Positions 28,829 through 38,237 of a stretch of DNA of 42,057 bases are shown one piece after another. This DNA comes from Eubacteriales bacterium (GTDB lineage Bacteria > Bacillota > Clostridia > Oscillospirales > CAG-382). The DNA is taken from positions 1 to 42,057 of the forward strand of contig JAQVPJ010000020.1 in assembly GCA_028702135.1 (NCBI GenBank). Reading direction: 5' to 3'. The notes beneath the pieces are model-generated. The model saw only the letters and a list, made by a program, of their open reading frames with translations. It did not search any database and was not told the origin of the DNA. The translations under genes and the position numbers were made by a program. Numbering within the stretch: position 1 is the stretch's first letter; the number at the start of each line of letters is the position of its first letter.

Positions 28829-29856
28829 AACACAACACCGCTGTCGCCTGTTGCGACCTCTCCGCAGATATAAGCATCCACATTATATTCACGAAGCATT
28901 CTGACCGCTTCATCCGCATGTTGTGGTTCAACCACGACACTCATACCCACTCCCATATTGAATGTGTTGAACATATCCCGTTCATCAACACTTCCGGTTT
29001 TTTGAATCAACTCAAAAATTGGTAGTGGTTTTAACGCTTTCTTCTCAATTTTTGCATAAAATCCCTCTGGTAAGCTCCTTGGTATATTTTCATAGAAACC
29101 ACCGCCGGTTATATGCGATACAGTTTTTATACCGATGGTTTTATTCAATTGTAGAATCGGCTTTACGTATATTTTTGTCGGTGTTAATAATGCTTCACCG
29201 AGGGTAGTGCCGAGCTCGTCAAAATAGCGGTCTACTCCCCTGCTTTCTATATCAAAAACCTTTCTTACAAGCGAAAAACCGTTTGAATGTACACCGGAAC
29301 TTCCAAGAGCGATAATAGCATCGCCGCTGTTGATTTTTGTGTTATCTATTATTTTTTCCTTGTCCACTAATCCTACCGAAAAACCTGCAAGATCATATTC
29401 GTTTTCGGGATAAAAGCCAGGCATCTCAGCCGTTTCGCCTCCCACGAGAGCACAACCCGCCTGTACACAGCCCTCGGCGATTCCGCTTACAATCGAGGCG
29501 ACCTTCTCGGGAATATTCTTCCCGAGTGCGATATAATCAAGAAAAATCAACGGCTTTGCCCCGCTGCAGACAATATCGTTTACACACATTGCAACGCAGT
29601 CTATACCCACAGTATCATGCTTATCCATTAAAAAAGCAATTTTCAGCTTTGTACCGACACCGTCCGTACCGCTTACCAGCACGGGTTTTTTATAGTTGTC
29701 GCAATCAAGCTCGAAAATACCGCCAAAGCCTCCTATACCGCCTATCACGCCGGGAATCATCGTGCGGTTTATATGCTGTTTCATAAGCTTTACAGCTTCA
29801 TAACCTGCCGTTATATCAACGCCTGCCTGCTTATAGCTTTCGCTGTAGCTTTTCAT
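28822..29856 (-). CDS. purM: Phosphoribosylformylglycinamidine cyclo-ligase (AIR synthetase)
   Basis: PurM closes FGAM to AIR with ATP. The 344-residue protein carries [16 protein letters not shown] at the N-terminus, the glycine-rich [36 protein letters not shown] and [16 protein letters not shown] 29856 follows GGGGAGGAT. It overlaps purN by 7 bases at the 3' end and starts 21 bases after purF. Confidence 0.97.
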   Translation of the reverse strand: MKSYSESYKQAGVDITAGYEAVKLMKQHINRTMIPGVIGGIGGFGGIFELDCDNYKKPVLVSGTDGVGTKLKIAFLMDKHDTVGIDCVAMCVNDIVCSGAKPLIFLDYIALGKNIPEKVASIVSGIAEGCVQAGCALVGGETAEMPGFYPENEYDLAGFSVGLVDKEKIIDNTKINSGDAIIALGSSGVHSNGFSLVRKVFDIESRGVDRYFDELGTTLGEALLTPTKIYVKPILQLNKTIGIKTVSHITGGGFYENIPRSLPEGFYAKIEKKALKPLPIFELIQKTGSVDERDMFNTFNMGVGMSVVVEPQHADEAVRMLREYNVDAYICGEVATGDSGVVLC

Positions 29857-29877
29857 CGTATAATCCTCCCCGACAAC

Positions 29878-31314
29878 TCAATCATTTTTTTGTTTTTCGC
29901 TCAATTTACGCTCATATATGCTCTTGTAATCGTTTTTTGGAATTTCAACCGGATACATACCGGAGAAGCAAGCCGTACAAAAGCCATTGTCACCGTTTTC
30001 AGCAAGCTTTTTTACGCTCTCTATACTCAAAAATTTGAGTGAATCGACTCCGATCATATCCGCAATTTCTTCCACGGAATGCTTATATGCTATCAGGTGT
30101 TCCTGTGAATTTATATCTGTTCCGAAATAACAAGGATACAGAAAGGGCGGAGCAGATATGCGCAGATGAACTTCCTTAGCTCCGGCTTCCCTTATCAGCT
30201 TTACAAGCCTCGCGCTGGTCGTCCCTCTCACTATTGAGTCGTCTATCATAATCACACGCTTGTCCTTTACGACACTGGCGTTGGGATTCAATTTCAATCT
30301 GACGCTGTTCTCACGCTGTGATTGGTTAGGTTGAATGAACGTTCTTCCAATATATTTGCTTTTTATCATACCTATACCGTAAGGGATTCCTGACTGCCTT
30401 GAATAGCCGATAGCTGCATCTATACCCGAATCCGGAACACCTATGACTACATCCGCCTGAACCGGATTCTCAAGTGCGAGAAACGCTCCCGCACGAAGAC
30501 GTGCGTTATGCACCGAGGCACCGTCGATAACTGAATCGGGACGTGCAAAGTAAATGTACTCAAAAACGCACAGCGAACGGGGAACCTTGTTGCAGCAGGT
30601 TTTTATACTACGCAGGCCGCTCCGGTCCACTACAACGACCTCGCCGGGCTCGACATCCCTCAAAAATGTCGCACCTATCGCATCGAGTGCACAGCTTTCG
30701 GAAACAAATACATATTTTCCGTCGAGCTCCCCGATACACAAGGGACGGAAGCCGTTCGGGTCTCTAACGGCAATCAACTTAGTCGGCGACATAATAAGCA
30801 GCGAATACGCACCTTTGATTTTCTCCATGGAGCGAACAACCGCTTCCTCTATCGAACCTGAGTTAAGCCGTTCCTTGACGATACAATAGCTTATAACCTC
30901 TGTGTCACTGGTAGTATGAAATATAGAACCCTCAAGCTCCAGTTTTTCACGCAGCTCCGCATCGTTGACAAGGTTTCCGTTATGAGCGAGAGCCATGCTG
31001 CCCTTTATGTGATTCACCACAAGGGGCTGAGCGTTCAATCGTGGACGTGAGCCCGATGTCCCGTATCTGACATGACCTATAGACATATTACCTTTTCCAA
31101 GAGAAGCCAGTACCTCAGGAGTAAAAACCTCGTTGACAAGTCCGGTGTTTTTTTGAACAGTCATAATGCCATCATCGTTTACAACAATTCCCGCACTCTC
31201 CTGTCCTCTGTGCTGCAGAGCAAAAAGGGCGTAATAAGCGTATTGGGCAATATCGATATTCTCTGCCGAGAACATCCCGAAAACACCGCATTCTTCCTTT
31301 ATTTCATCAAACAT
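29878..31314 (-). CDS. purF: Amidophosphoribosyltransferase
   Basis: PurF commits PRPP to purines by making phosphoribosylamine from glutamine. From ATG 31314 the product has 478 residues: a short propeptide, then the catalytic Cys9 in EECGVFG (Ntn glutaminase), and a phosphoribosyltransferase domain with the PRPP loop VIMIDDSIVRGTTS. ATG 31314 is preferred over the in-frame ATG at 31326 because GAGG (31321-31324) lies within the first possible codons, 6 bases before it. Near the C-terminus CTACFSG supplies Cys residues that may belong to an Fe-S site as in Bacillus PurF. Confidence 0.96.
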   Translation of the reverse strand: MFDEIKEECGVFGMFSAENIDIAQYAYYALFALQHRGQESAGIVVNDDGIMTVQKNTGLVNEVFTPEVLASLGKGNMSIGHVRYGTSGSRPRLNAQPLVVNHIKGSMALAHNGNLVNDAELREKLELEGSIFHTTSDTEVISYCIVKERLNSGSIEEAVVRSMEKIKGAYSLLIMSPTKLIAVRDPNGFRPLCIGELDGKYVFVSESCALDAIGATFLRDVEPGEVVVVDRSGLRSIKTCCNKVPRSLCVFEYIYFARPDSVIDGASVHNARLRAGAFLALENPVQADVVIGVPDSGIDAAIGYSRQSGIPYGIGMIKSKYIGRTFIQPNQSQRENSVRLKLNPNASVVKDKRVIMIDDSIVRGTTSARLVKLIREAGAKEVHLRISAPPFLYPCYFGTDINSQEHLIAYKHSVEEIADMIGVDSLKFLSIESVKKLAENGDNGFCTACFSGMYPVEIPKNDYKSIYERKLSEKQKND

Positions 31315-31353
31315 AGAATACCTCATATTTTTTAATTTAACAACAGTTTTTTA

Positions 31354-32064
31354 TTATTCTCCAAGGAGTCTTTTAAGTATCTCCAAATAAGCATCCTCAA
31401 CGCCACCGAGATCTCGGCGGAATCTGTCTTTATCGAGCTTTTCCCCGGTCTCGCTGTCCCAGAAACGGCAGGTGTCGGGTGATATCTCATCCGCAAGTAT
31501 TATCTCTCCGTCATCCGTTCTGCCAAATTCGAGTTTAAAATCAACCAATTCTATTTTAAGGTCCTTTAAGTATTCTGAGAGTATTTCGTTTATCCTAAAG
31601 GAGTAATCCGAAATAATCTCAAGCTCCTGAGCAGTGGCAAGATCTATCGCCGCAATATGGTATTGATTGACCATCGGGTCGCCGAGGTCATCATTCTTAT
31701 AACAATATTCCAAGACGGTGCTGCCGAGCTTTGTTCCCTCAGCCAGCCCAAGTCTTTTTGATAGCGAACCTGCTGCGATGTTTCTGACTATCACCTCAAG
31801 AGGTATTATAGTGACCTTTTTGACTGCGGTTTCGCGCTCGTTTAGTTCCTGAACGAAATGAGTGGGGATACCCTTTTTTTCAAGCATTTTCATGAGATGG
31901 TTTGTTACGCGGTTATTGATAACTCCCTTACCCGAAATCGTACCTTTCTTCAGTCCGTTGAACGCTGTCGCATCATCCTTGTAGGAAACGATATATACTC
32001 CGTCCACATCTGACGAATATACTCTTTTTGCCTTGCCCTCGTATAGTTGCTCTATTTTTTTCAA
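31354..32064 (-). CDS. purC: SAICAR synthetase
   Basis: PurC condenses CAIR with aspartate using ATP. The 236-residue protein shows [10 protein letters not shown] at the N-terminus, the DATAFNG(L)KKGTISGKG segment, [41 protein letters not shown] and a C-terminal helical part. The start codon is TTG 32064, with AAGGAGGAT about 8 bases upstream. It lies 33 bases after purE. Confidence 0.97.
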   Translation of the reverse strand: MKKIEQLYEGKAKRVYSSDVDGVYIVSYKDDATAFNGLKKGTISGKGVINNRVTNHLMKMLEKKGIPTHFVQELNERETAVKKVTIIPLEVIVRNIAAGSLSKRLGLAEGTKLGSTVLEYCYKNDDLGDPMVNQYHIAAIDLATAQELEIISDYSFRINEILSEYLKDLKIELVDFKLEFGRTDDGEIILADEISPDTCRFWDSETGEKLDKDRFRRDLGGVEDAYLEILKRLLGE

Positions 32065-32097
32065 ACTGTTATCCTCCTTACGATATATTTTCTGTTT

Positions 32098-32598
32098 TTA
32101 TGAGTGTTTTTGAATTTTACCGCCGAGTTCTGCATCCTTTTTTAAAACAGCTTTAGACATCTCGACACGCATATCGTTTAACTTTACCGCTATTCTTTCG
32201 TCCTCAACTGCGAGAATCTGTGCCGCAAGTATCGCTGCATTCGCTGCTCCGTCAATCGCAACAGTGGCTACAGGAATCCCTGTGGGCATTTGAACGGTGG
32301 ATAACAGAGCGTCCAAACCGTCAAGTGTACTTGATTTTATCGGAACACCGATAACAGGTAGTGTGGTCTGCGAGGCTATTGCACCTGCAAGATGAGCAGC
32401 TTTTCCGGCACAAGCTATGATTACTCCAAAATTTTCAGCTCGTGCGTTTCGAGAGAATTCCGCTGTTTCATAAGGAGTCCTGTGAGCAGAGAAAATATGA
32501 GACACATATTCTATTCCTAACTTCTCAAGCTGAGAAACAGCTGCGGAAACAACCGGCAAATCACTTTCCGAGCCCATGATTATAGCAACTTTTTTCAT
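32098..32598 (-). CDS. purE: N5-carboxyaminoimidazole ribonucleotide mutase
   Basis: PurE makes CAIR. The 166-residue protein begins MKKVAIIMGSESDLP, then has SAHRTP, ACAGKAAHLAGAIAS and GVPIKSSTLDGLDALLS, all class I PurE signatures. ATG 32598 is chosen because AGAGGA lies at 32610-32615, 11 bases upstream; the frame extends further up only because the leader happens to stay open. No purK is present in the window, so N5-CAIR must be made by a gene elsewhere. It is the first structural gene of the operon, behind the leader ORF and terminator. Confidence 0.96.
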   Translation of the reverse strand: MKKVAIIMGSESDLPVVSAAVSQLEKLGIEYVSHIFSAHRTPYETAEFSRNARAENFGVIIACAGKAAHLAGAIASQTTLPVIGVPIKSSTLDGLDALLSTVQMPTGIPVATVAIDGAANAAILAAQILAVEDERIAVKLNDMRVEMSKAVLKKDAELGGKIQKHS

Positions 32599-32637
32599 TG
32601 ATTTGTCATTCCTCTCATATAAAATTAAATAAATTAA

Positions 32638-32661
32638 AGACTGAGCCGAAAAGCTCAGTCT
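32638..32661 (-). terminator. Terminator-like hairpin (attenuator) in the purine operon leader
   Basis: On the minus strand AGACTGAGC pairs with GCTCAGTCT over 9 bases with a six-base loop, followed by the U-rich TTAATTTATTTAATTTT. It lies between the operon promoter and purE, and 4 bases after the stop codon of the leader ORF, which is the position expected of an attenuator. Confidence 0.75.
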
Positions 32662-32665
32662 GATA

Positions 32666-32788
32666 TCAGAGTATATCTTTAATGTCGCAGTTAAGCACAC
32701 TTATTCCGTTGGTGAATGTGGATGCGTTCTGATTGTATGAGCGCATTGCACCGAAAATGAAATGGGACAGGCAGCAGAAGATATGCAT
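32666..32788 (-). CDS. Putative 40-residue leader peptide of the purine operon
   Basis: This short frame, too small for usual gene calling, begins at ATG 32788 with GGAGAG (32798-32803) 9 bases upstream, near-ideal ribosome-binding geometry. It encodes 40 residues starting MHIFCCLSHF and ending LNCDIKDIL. It begins about 25 bases after the predicted transcription start and stops 4 bases before the terminator hairpin. A ribosome held at the stop codon would cover the 5' arm of that hairpin. I infer a regulatory leader peptide; no family is recognised. Confidence 0.55.
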   Translation of the reverse strand: MHIFCCLSHFIFGAMRSYNQNASTFTNGISVLNCDIKDIL

Positions 32789-32821
32789 TTCACTTCACTC
32801 TCCAACGAAAATTATACCTTT

Positions 32822-32850
32822 ATTCTAACATAAATCAATAATAATGACAA
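32822..32850 (-). promoter_or_regulatory. Promoter of the purine operon
   Basis: On the minus strand TTGTCA (32845-32850), a 17-base spacer, then TAGAAT (32822-32827). A second -10 candidate TATAAT at 32811-32816 could pair with TTGATT 16 bases upstream. No PurBox-like inverted repeat was recognised around it. Confidence 0.7.
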
Positions 32851-32925
32851 TGTACCATTTTTATAGATTTTTACTGTTTTAGAGTGATTAAAGCAACATA
32901 TTGCATAAAAAACCTATTTGCGGCG

Positions 32926-34167
32926 CTATATCTTGTTTATAGATGAATTTTTATTGATCATATTTGCCCTGACCTTCAAAGGCAGGCCGAAAAGATTGAT
33001 GAAACCTTCAGAATCGTTCTGGTTGTAAACCTCGTCCTTTTCAAAGGTGGCAATCTCCTCGCTGTACAGCGAATAAGGGGAGCTTACTCCGGCATTTATG
33101 ATATTGCCCTTGTAGAGCTTAAGCGTTACATCACCCGTAACCGTCTCCTGTGTTTTGTCAACAAATGCCGATAATGATTCGCGTAAAGGCGTGAACCACT
33201 GTCCGAAATAAACAAGCTCGGCGAACCTAACAGCAACCAGCTCCTTATAATGCTGTGTGTCGCGGTCAAGCGTTATTGTTTCAAGCACCTTATGTGCGCG
33301 GTATAAAATGGCTCCGCCGGGAGTCTCATACACGCCTCTCGATTTCATTCCGACCAAACGGTTCTCTACAAGATCCGCAAGCCCGACCCCGTTCTCACCA
33401 CCTAATTTATTCAGCTTTTCGACAATTTCAACCGAGCCGTATCTTACATCATCAATAGCAACGGGTATGCCCTTTTCAAACGAAATCTTAACGTATGTCG
33501 CTTTATCGGGAGCCGCTTCCGGCGAAACGCACATCTCCAGAAATCCGGGCTTGTTATACTGCGGCTCGTTTGCGGGATCCTCAAGATCCATTCCCTCGTG
33601 TGAAAGGTGCCATAGGTTCTTGTCCTTTGAATAATTTGTCTCTCTGTTGATTTTCAGCGGAATATTATGCGAAATCGCATAATCAATCTCCTCATCGCGT
33701 GATTTTATGTCCCATATTCTCCAAGGTGCAATTATATGCATATCGGGAGCAAATGCCTTTATGGTAAGCTCAAAACGAACCTGGTCGTTACCCTTGCCCG
33801 TGCATCCGTGACAAATCGCATCCGCACCCTCGGCTTTTGCAATCTCGACAATCCGTTTTGCTATGACGGGTCTTGCAAATGAGGTGCCGAGCAGGTAATC
33901 GCCCTCATATACAGCGCCTGCTTTTAGCGTCGGGAATATATAATCCTCAACAAATTCCTTTTTCAAATCCTCTATATACAGTTTAGACGCTCCGGTTTTT
34001 ATTGCCTTTTCCTCAAGCCCGTCGAGCTCCGTACCCTGACCGACATCACCCGATACCGCAATCACCTCGCAGCCGTGATAGTTCTCCTTAAGCCAGGAAA
34101 TGATTATGGAAGTATCAAGTCCGCCGGAATATGCGAGTACGACCTTTTTTATTTTACTGTTGCTCAT
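32926..34167 (-). CDS. argG: Argininosuccinate synthase
   Basis: ArgG condenses citrulline and aspartate with ATP. The 413-residue protein has the PP-loop [11 protein letters not shown] at the N-terminus, the [13 protein letters not shown] block and [18 protein letters not shown] place the start at ATG 34167, after GGAGGG; the frame stays open upstream to 34242 but that part covers the promoter (34199-34226). No argH adjoins it, so the operon is single-gene here. The 3' side shows only a weak terminator-like U-run. Confidence 0.97.
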   Translation of the reverse strand: MSNSKIKKVVLAYSGGLDTSIIISWLKENYHGCEVIAVSGDVGQGTELDGLEEKAIKTGASKLYIEDLKKEFVEDYIFPTLKAGAVYEGDYLLGTSFARPVIAKRIVEIAKAEGADAICHGCTGKGNDQVRFELTIKAFAPDMHIIAPWRIWDIKSRDEEIDYAISHNIPLKINRETNYSKDKNLWHLSHEGMDLEDPANEPQYNKPGFLEMCVSPEAAPDKATYVKISFEKGIPVAIDDVRYGSVEIVEKLNKLGGENGVGLADLVENRLVGMKSRGVYETPGGAILYRAHKVLETITLDRDTQHYKELVAVRFAELVYFGQWFTPLRESLSAFVDKTQETVTGDVTLKLYKGNIINAGVSSPYSLYSEEIATFEKDEVYNQNDSEGFINLFGLPLKVRANMINKNSSINKI

Positions 34168-34198
34168 TTTTATCCCTCCGATTTCATTCAATAGTATT

Positions 34199-34226
34199 AT
34201 TATACACATAATACCCATCTTGTCAA
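34199..34226 (-). promoter_or_regulatory. Promoter of argG
   Basis: On the minus strand TTGACA (34221-34226), a 16-base spacer, then TATAAT (34199-34204), about 32 bases upstream of the start codon. No clear ARG box was identified. Confidence 0.8.
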
Positions 34227-34296
34227 GGATAAAATGAAACAATATGCAATAAAAATAACCTAAAATGTATAAATATTTTTGTGCAGTATTGAGGTT

Positions 34297-36279
34297 TTAT
34301 TTCACCCAGATATCAAAAGTCGCCTCAAAACTGCGCTTCCATGGGTAGCGGTAAGCGGATATTGTAACTATACCTGCCGAAGCGGTCTTATAATTATGCA
34401 GAGAAATAATAGCCTGACTGCCGTTGATCAGCGTCAGCAGTTCGGTTTTACTCAGGTTGCCTATCTTATAGTTGATGTCCTTTATATAAGCAAAGGTCAT
34501 GCTCTTCATAAAACCGATAGTCGATTCAGACGAAATGTTTTTACTTCCCTCTAAATAAGCCATTCTTGTCATGCCCTGTGACACCGCTATTCCGATAGCG
34601 TTTCCGACAGTATTCCAGCTGCTGTATCCGATAAGCGTTGAAAGCGGAATTTCTCTGCTTTTCATTAACCCTTGCAGCGTACCGAGCTGTGTCGAGGCGT
34701 CAATAACCACCGTGGGGATTTTATTCTTGATGTTCAGCTCAAGTCTGTCAAGGAGTTGATTGCTGTATGTGCTTAACGACAGACTTTTTGGTTTTGTAAG
34801 CACAAGTACCTCCATGGAAGCCTTATCAGGCGTGGTTATCACTGCTCTTATCGAGGTGAGATGATCCTCAACATTGTTCTTTAGAGTATCTATATCGAAC
34901 GAGTCCGCCGCCATATTTTCGCCACCGCCAAAATATTTGACGGCAACCGGAATGTGCTGTCTGTAAATCTCGGTAGCATGCCTTGCAATACACATCATTC
35001 CGAGTTCGTCGCAGCCTGCAAAAAGGATTCCGTTATCTTTGATTTTTCTCTTAATATAGTTTATTTCGTTTGTTTGAATCGTGGTGGTAGGGCTTGAATC
35101 ATCAACGCCGATATAGAAATAATTCAGGTCATCTCCGCCCGTTGTAAGGAAGTAATCGATAATCTTAAGTTTTCTTGCTCTTGCGGCAAGGTAAGCGTCC
35201 AACTCCTCCGTCGGCAAAGAGCAGGGGATTACCCCTCCGTTTATATCGTACTTGTAGCCCGCAATAATCTTTTCAATGGTAAGATCCGCGCCGTTAAGCG
35301 TCTTTCTTGCCACTCTACCGTAGTTGCGGAGGATTGTGTATTCATCACCAACGTAACCGTTATAATTAAGCGTTGAGGCAAGGCGCATTACGGTATCGAA
35401 GAAATATACTTTGTTATTATTATTCAGCTCGATAAGATAATCGATAATCTCATATTCTTCGCTCAAATCAGTATTATTCTGTACCCGGGAATTAACAAGT
35501 CCGCCGGACATCATCTGGTCAAGCGAGATTACAAAGTAATCGCAATCACCGTCAACAGTTTCAAGCCAGTCCTTAAGACCGTCGCGGTCGCCGTATTTTG
35601 TTCCGTTAAGATTTGTGCCCGTGCCGTCAAGCTTGGTCGAATACAGGTCTGCATCGGGCATTAACAGCTCGAATCCCGCCGATTCCGCAAGATATTTTAC
35701 CCTGTCGACATTTACGGGACGATCATCTATCGGAACATAAGCAATTTTTGTGCCGTTATAATCAAGATTTCCCCTGCCATATAAATCGTATGTTCCTAAA
35801 AAGTGTCTTTTTACGATTAGATAATCCTTTGCGGATAAATCAGCACCGCCGGAAACACATCCGGAAAGCAGGAATTCCCCGCTGAGCGTGTAAGAGCCGA
35901 GAAAAGCACGCTTTATTCGCAGATAGTCTATTGCATTGATTTCGCCGTCACCGTTTGTGTCGCCGTCAACAACGACTCTCAGCTCCTCGATAACCGTGCT
36001 GCCGTTCATTAGCCGTATGACGCTGCCTGTACCGACATATTCGCTCTTATTCGAAACGGTTATGTTGCTGCTTTCGAAGTATGTAAGAAACTCAGTAGTG
36101 GTTATACCGCTTTCAACACCGAGTAAATAACCACCGGAAACAGTGCATTCGTTGTTAGAAGAAATAAGAGAGGAAATGCTCGTTTCGGTAACGCAGTTCG
36201 CTGAAAAAGTCAGCATGGGCATCACAAGTACCAAAATCAACACATAAATTACTACTTTCGATTTCATCCTTACTTTCAT
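34297..36279 (-). CDS. Secreted dockerin-DUF4127 protein
   Basis: The 660-residue protein begins with a signal peptide (about 1-27). Residues 103-168 form a type I dockerin-like module with two repeats, each ending in a DYLxxKRxFLG helix. The first loop (DGDTNGDGEINAID) keeps the calcium ligands; in the second (SGGADLSAKD) most acidic ligands are lost. The rest, from about 176, matches DUF4127, with the hallmark YVPIDDRPVN and the later blocks SLDQMMSGGLV and FFDTVMRLA. DUF4127 has no known activity that I can cite. The start ATG 36279 follows GGGGGAT, and the gene has its own promoter. Upstream on this strand are a GH127-type enzyme and an aldose epimerase, which suggests a carbohydrate setting. 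Confidence 0.88.
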   Translation of the reverse strand: MKVRMKSKVVIYVLILVLVMPMLTFSANCVTETSISSLISSNNECTVSGGYLLGVESGITTTEFLTYFESSNITVSNKSEYVGTGSVIRLMNGSTVIEELRVVVDGDTNGDGEINAIDYLRIKRAFLGSYTLSGEFLLSGCVSGGADLSAKDYLIVKRHFLGTYDLYGRGNLDYNGTKIAYVPIDDRPVNVDRVKYLAESAGFELLMPDADLYSTKLDGTGTNLNGTKYGDRDGLKDWLETVDGDCDYFVISLDQMMSGGLVNSRVQNNTDLSEEYEIIDYLIELNNNNKVYFFDTVMRLASTLNYNGYVGDEYTILRNYGRVARKTLNGADLTIEKIIAGYKYDINGGVIPCSLPTEELDAYLAARARKLKIIDYFLTTGGDDLNYFYIGVDDSSPTTTIQTNEINYIKRKIKDNGILFAGCDELGMMCIARHATEIYRQHIPVAVKYFGGGENMAADSFDIDTLKNNVEDHLTSIRAVITTPDKASMEVLVLTKPKSLSLSTYSNQLLDRLELNIKNKIPTVVIDASTQLGTLQGLMKSREIPLSTLIGYSSWNTVGNAIGIAVSQGMTRMAYLEGSKNISSESTIGFMKSMTFAYIKDINYKIGNLSKTELLTLINGSQAIISLHNYKTASAGIVTISAYRYPWKRSFEATFDIWVK

Positions 36280-36310
36280 TTTTATCCCCCGTAAATATCT
36301 TTATATCATA

Positions 36311-36339
36311 ATAATAACACCCTGAAAATCCAATGTCAA
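36311..36339 (-). promoter_or_regulatory. Promoter of the dockerin-DUF4127 gene
   Basis: On the minus strand TTGACA (36334-36339), a 17-base spacer, then TATTAT (36311-36316). It lies just past the GH127-type gene's stop codon, so this gene can be transcribed independently. Confidence 0.75.
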
Positions 36340-36350
36340 ATATTATTATG

Positions 36351-38183
36351 TTAACATAAAAGCGGCAGTTCGGTCATTCGAAGATCGGTGCAGCCATACG
36401 GTATGAAATTCAACGTAACAGGTTCTGATAACGCTTTTGTGGATAAAGGTCTTTCGGCGCATACCCCATCCGAAAAATGCCAGGCGATTTCCGAAACCTC
36501 TGCAGATATTGAAACAGGAGGGTTTTCATTGGAAAAGGGTACCTCCCCCACCTCCGACTCGATTACAGTAAATTTGTCGGATACGAAGCCATAATTCCAT
36601 TTAGATTCGGGGAACAGCTCGTAATCAGCATAAGGAAAGCGGCGTTTTACACCGTTCTTTTCATATTCGTGCATCACCCTGCGCGCTTTTACTGGCAGCG
36701 CATATAACAGCGGTCCGCGTGAAAGGCAGTACATACCCGAAGGACGCAATGTCAACTCCGCAGCGAAGTCAAGTGAGATGCATACCTCCTCCGTGCCGTT
36801 CCATTCTTTATTGATATGATAAAAAGCACCCGTTTCCGCATTCTCTTGATTTACAGACGCTTTTTCCGCAAACGCAGGAATGCGTATCGCAAAATCAAGA
36901 ACAACCGGCTTGTCGGTTGTTATTCTATATCTTATCTTCCCAAAAAAGGGATAATCGGTTATACATTCGCAGCGCACATTCGCACCATCGCGGGTGAATG
37001 TCAGCTCTGATGGCAGGAGCAGTGTTGCTGAAAACCCTTTTTCGCTCATCATAAAAGCGCTTAGTGCGAGCTTTGGGAACCCTTGTCCGAAATTGGCGGT
37101 ACAACAACCGTAATTTGGTTCGAGCCCGAACAGATTCGACTCGCCGTTATTCGTGCCGAACACAACTTTACCCTCCGGCATAATGCTGCATTCCGGCTGA
37201 TTTGTCATCTGGTCGTATTGATGGGACCACATATCCTTGTAAACAGCTGCGGGAAGGGCATTGAAAGCAGCTCTTTCGAGCATATCGCCCCATTCCGGAT
37301 TACCCGAATTCGCAAGAAGCCATCTATATGAATACATAGCCTCGACAACACCGCAAAGCTCGCTGCCGCGGATAGGACTGTCTCCGGCAAGACATTCATC
37401 ACCGGTAAAGTGGTATGCCGCCATACTGTGGTATTTCATAAGAACAGACAGCGCTTTTTTTGCAAAAGCGTCCGGGTCGCCATCTGATATAAGCGAATAC
37501 ATTGACTCCGATTTCAAGCACATTGCGAGGTTTACGACATGGGTGTCAAACCGCCATTCATTTTTCGGCTCGGTAGACGTAAAGTGATTAAAGAATTCCG
37601 GATAATCAAAGCCCTGGTTTTTCAACTCCCTTGCAAGCGAAATCAGCTCGGTGTTATGTGTTCTGTCGTACAGCCAGTATATTGGAATCAAGCATTCAAA
37701 CCAACGGAACTTTGCCCAATCAAAAATCGGATGCACTCTGATATGCTTATACAGGCAGGAAAAGGCTTTTTCCAGTACCGTTATTATGCGAACGTCGCCG
37801 CTGCAATCGGAATATTCAGCAAGGACCTTGCATATCAGCATATAAGCCCATACATCATATCGCTCGCGCTTATCCTGGGGACAGGGGCATATCCATCCGT
37901 CGGGTTCCTGAGCGTCGATTATCGCATCGACATACCTTTGTGCGCGTCTGATAAGATCCTTACGCTCTAAAAGGTATGCCATCGGAATAAAACCGTCCAG
38001 CCAGTAGGGAACTCGCTCCCAACCGTCTCTGCTGCCTCCGATCCATTTACTGTCGCCGACATCAGGCCATGCGAGATCAAGATTCCCGCATAATCCGTCT
38101 GCCTGAATCTCCAACTGCTTTTTAAGCCATCCACGCGGCTTAATTTCATTGGTAGAAAAAAAAGTATATTTCTGCTTTTCCAT
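36351..38183 (-). CDS. GH127-type glycoside hydrolase (beta-L-arabinofuranosidase family)
   Basis: The family hydrolyses beta-L-arabinofuranosides with a Cys nucleophile held by zinc. The 610-residue protein is an (alpha/alpha)6-barrel type (former DUF1680) with no signal peptide, so it is likely cytoplasmic and acts on imported oligosaccharides. Candidate catalytic/zinc residues are Glu275-x-Cys277 (SELCG) and the Cys pair 360-361 (YGCCTANFGQGFPK), matching the known E-x-C and CC pattern. I choose ATG 38183: GAGG lies 6 bases upstream, inside an earlier in-frame ATG at 38195. GH146 and related families share this fold, so the exact substrate is open. The epimerase gene lies 54 bases upstream. 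Confidence 0.82.
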   Translation of the reverse strand: MEKQKYTFFSTNEIKPRGWLKKQLEIQADGLCGNLDLAWPDVGDSKWIGGSRDGWERVPYWLDGFIPMAYLLERKDLIRRAQRYVDAIIDAQEPDGWICPCPQDKRERYDVWAYMLICKVLAEYSDCSGDVRIITVLEKAFSCLYKHIRVHPIFDWAKFRWFECLIPIYWLYDRTHNTELISLARELKNQGFDYPEFFNHFTSTEPKNEWRFDTHVVNLAMCLKSESMYSLISDGDPDAFAKKALSVLMKYHSMAAYHFTGDECLAGDSPIRGSELCGVVEAMYSYRWLLANSGNPEWGDMLERAAFNALPAAVYKDMWSHQYDQMTNQPECSIMPEGKVVFGTNNGESNLFGLEPNYGCCTANFGQGFPKLALSAFMMSEKGFSATLLLPSELTFTRDGANVRCECITDYPFFGKIRYRITTDKPVVLDFAIRIPAFAEKASVNQENAETGAFYHINKEWNGTEEVCISLDFAAELTLRPSGMYCLSRGPLLYALPVKARRVMHEYEKNGVKRRFPYADYELFPESKWNYGFVSDKFTVIESEVGEVPFSNENPPVSISAEVSEIAWHFSDGVCAERPLSTKALSEPVTLNFIPYGCTDLRMTELPLLC

Positions 38184-38237
38184 AAAACACCTCATGTATT
38201 GACATTTTTAGGTAAAATGATATACTGATGTTAATCG

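Noticed and set aside
32599-32700. N-terminal extension of purE by 34 residues
   Set aside because: The extension runs through the attenuator hairpin and lacks homology with PurE starts; ATG 32598 has a ribosome site.
32599-32850. Purine riboswitch in the purine operon leader
   Set aside because: The conserved junction and loop sequences of the purine aptamer are not present; the leader is better explained by a short ORF and terminator.
34168-34242. N-terminal extension of argG by 25 residues
   Set aside because: It overlaps the argG promoter and has no ribosome site; ATG 34167 follows GGAGGG.
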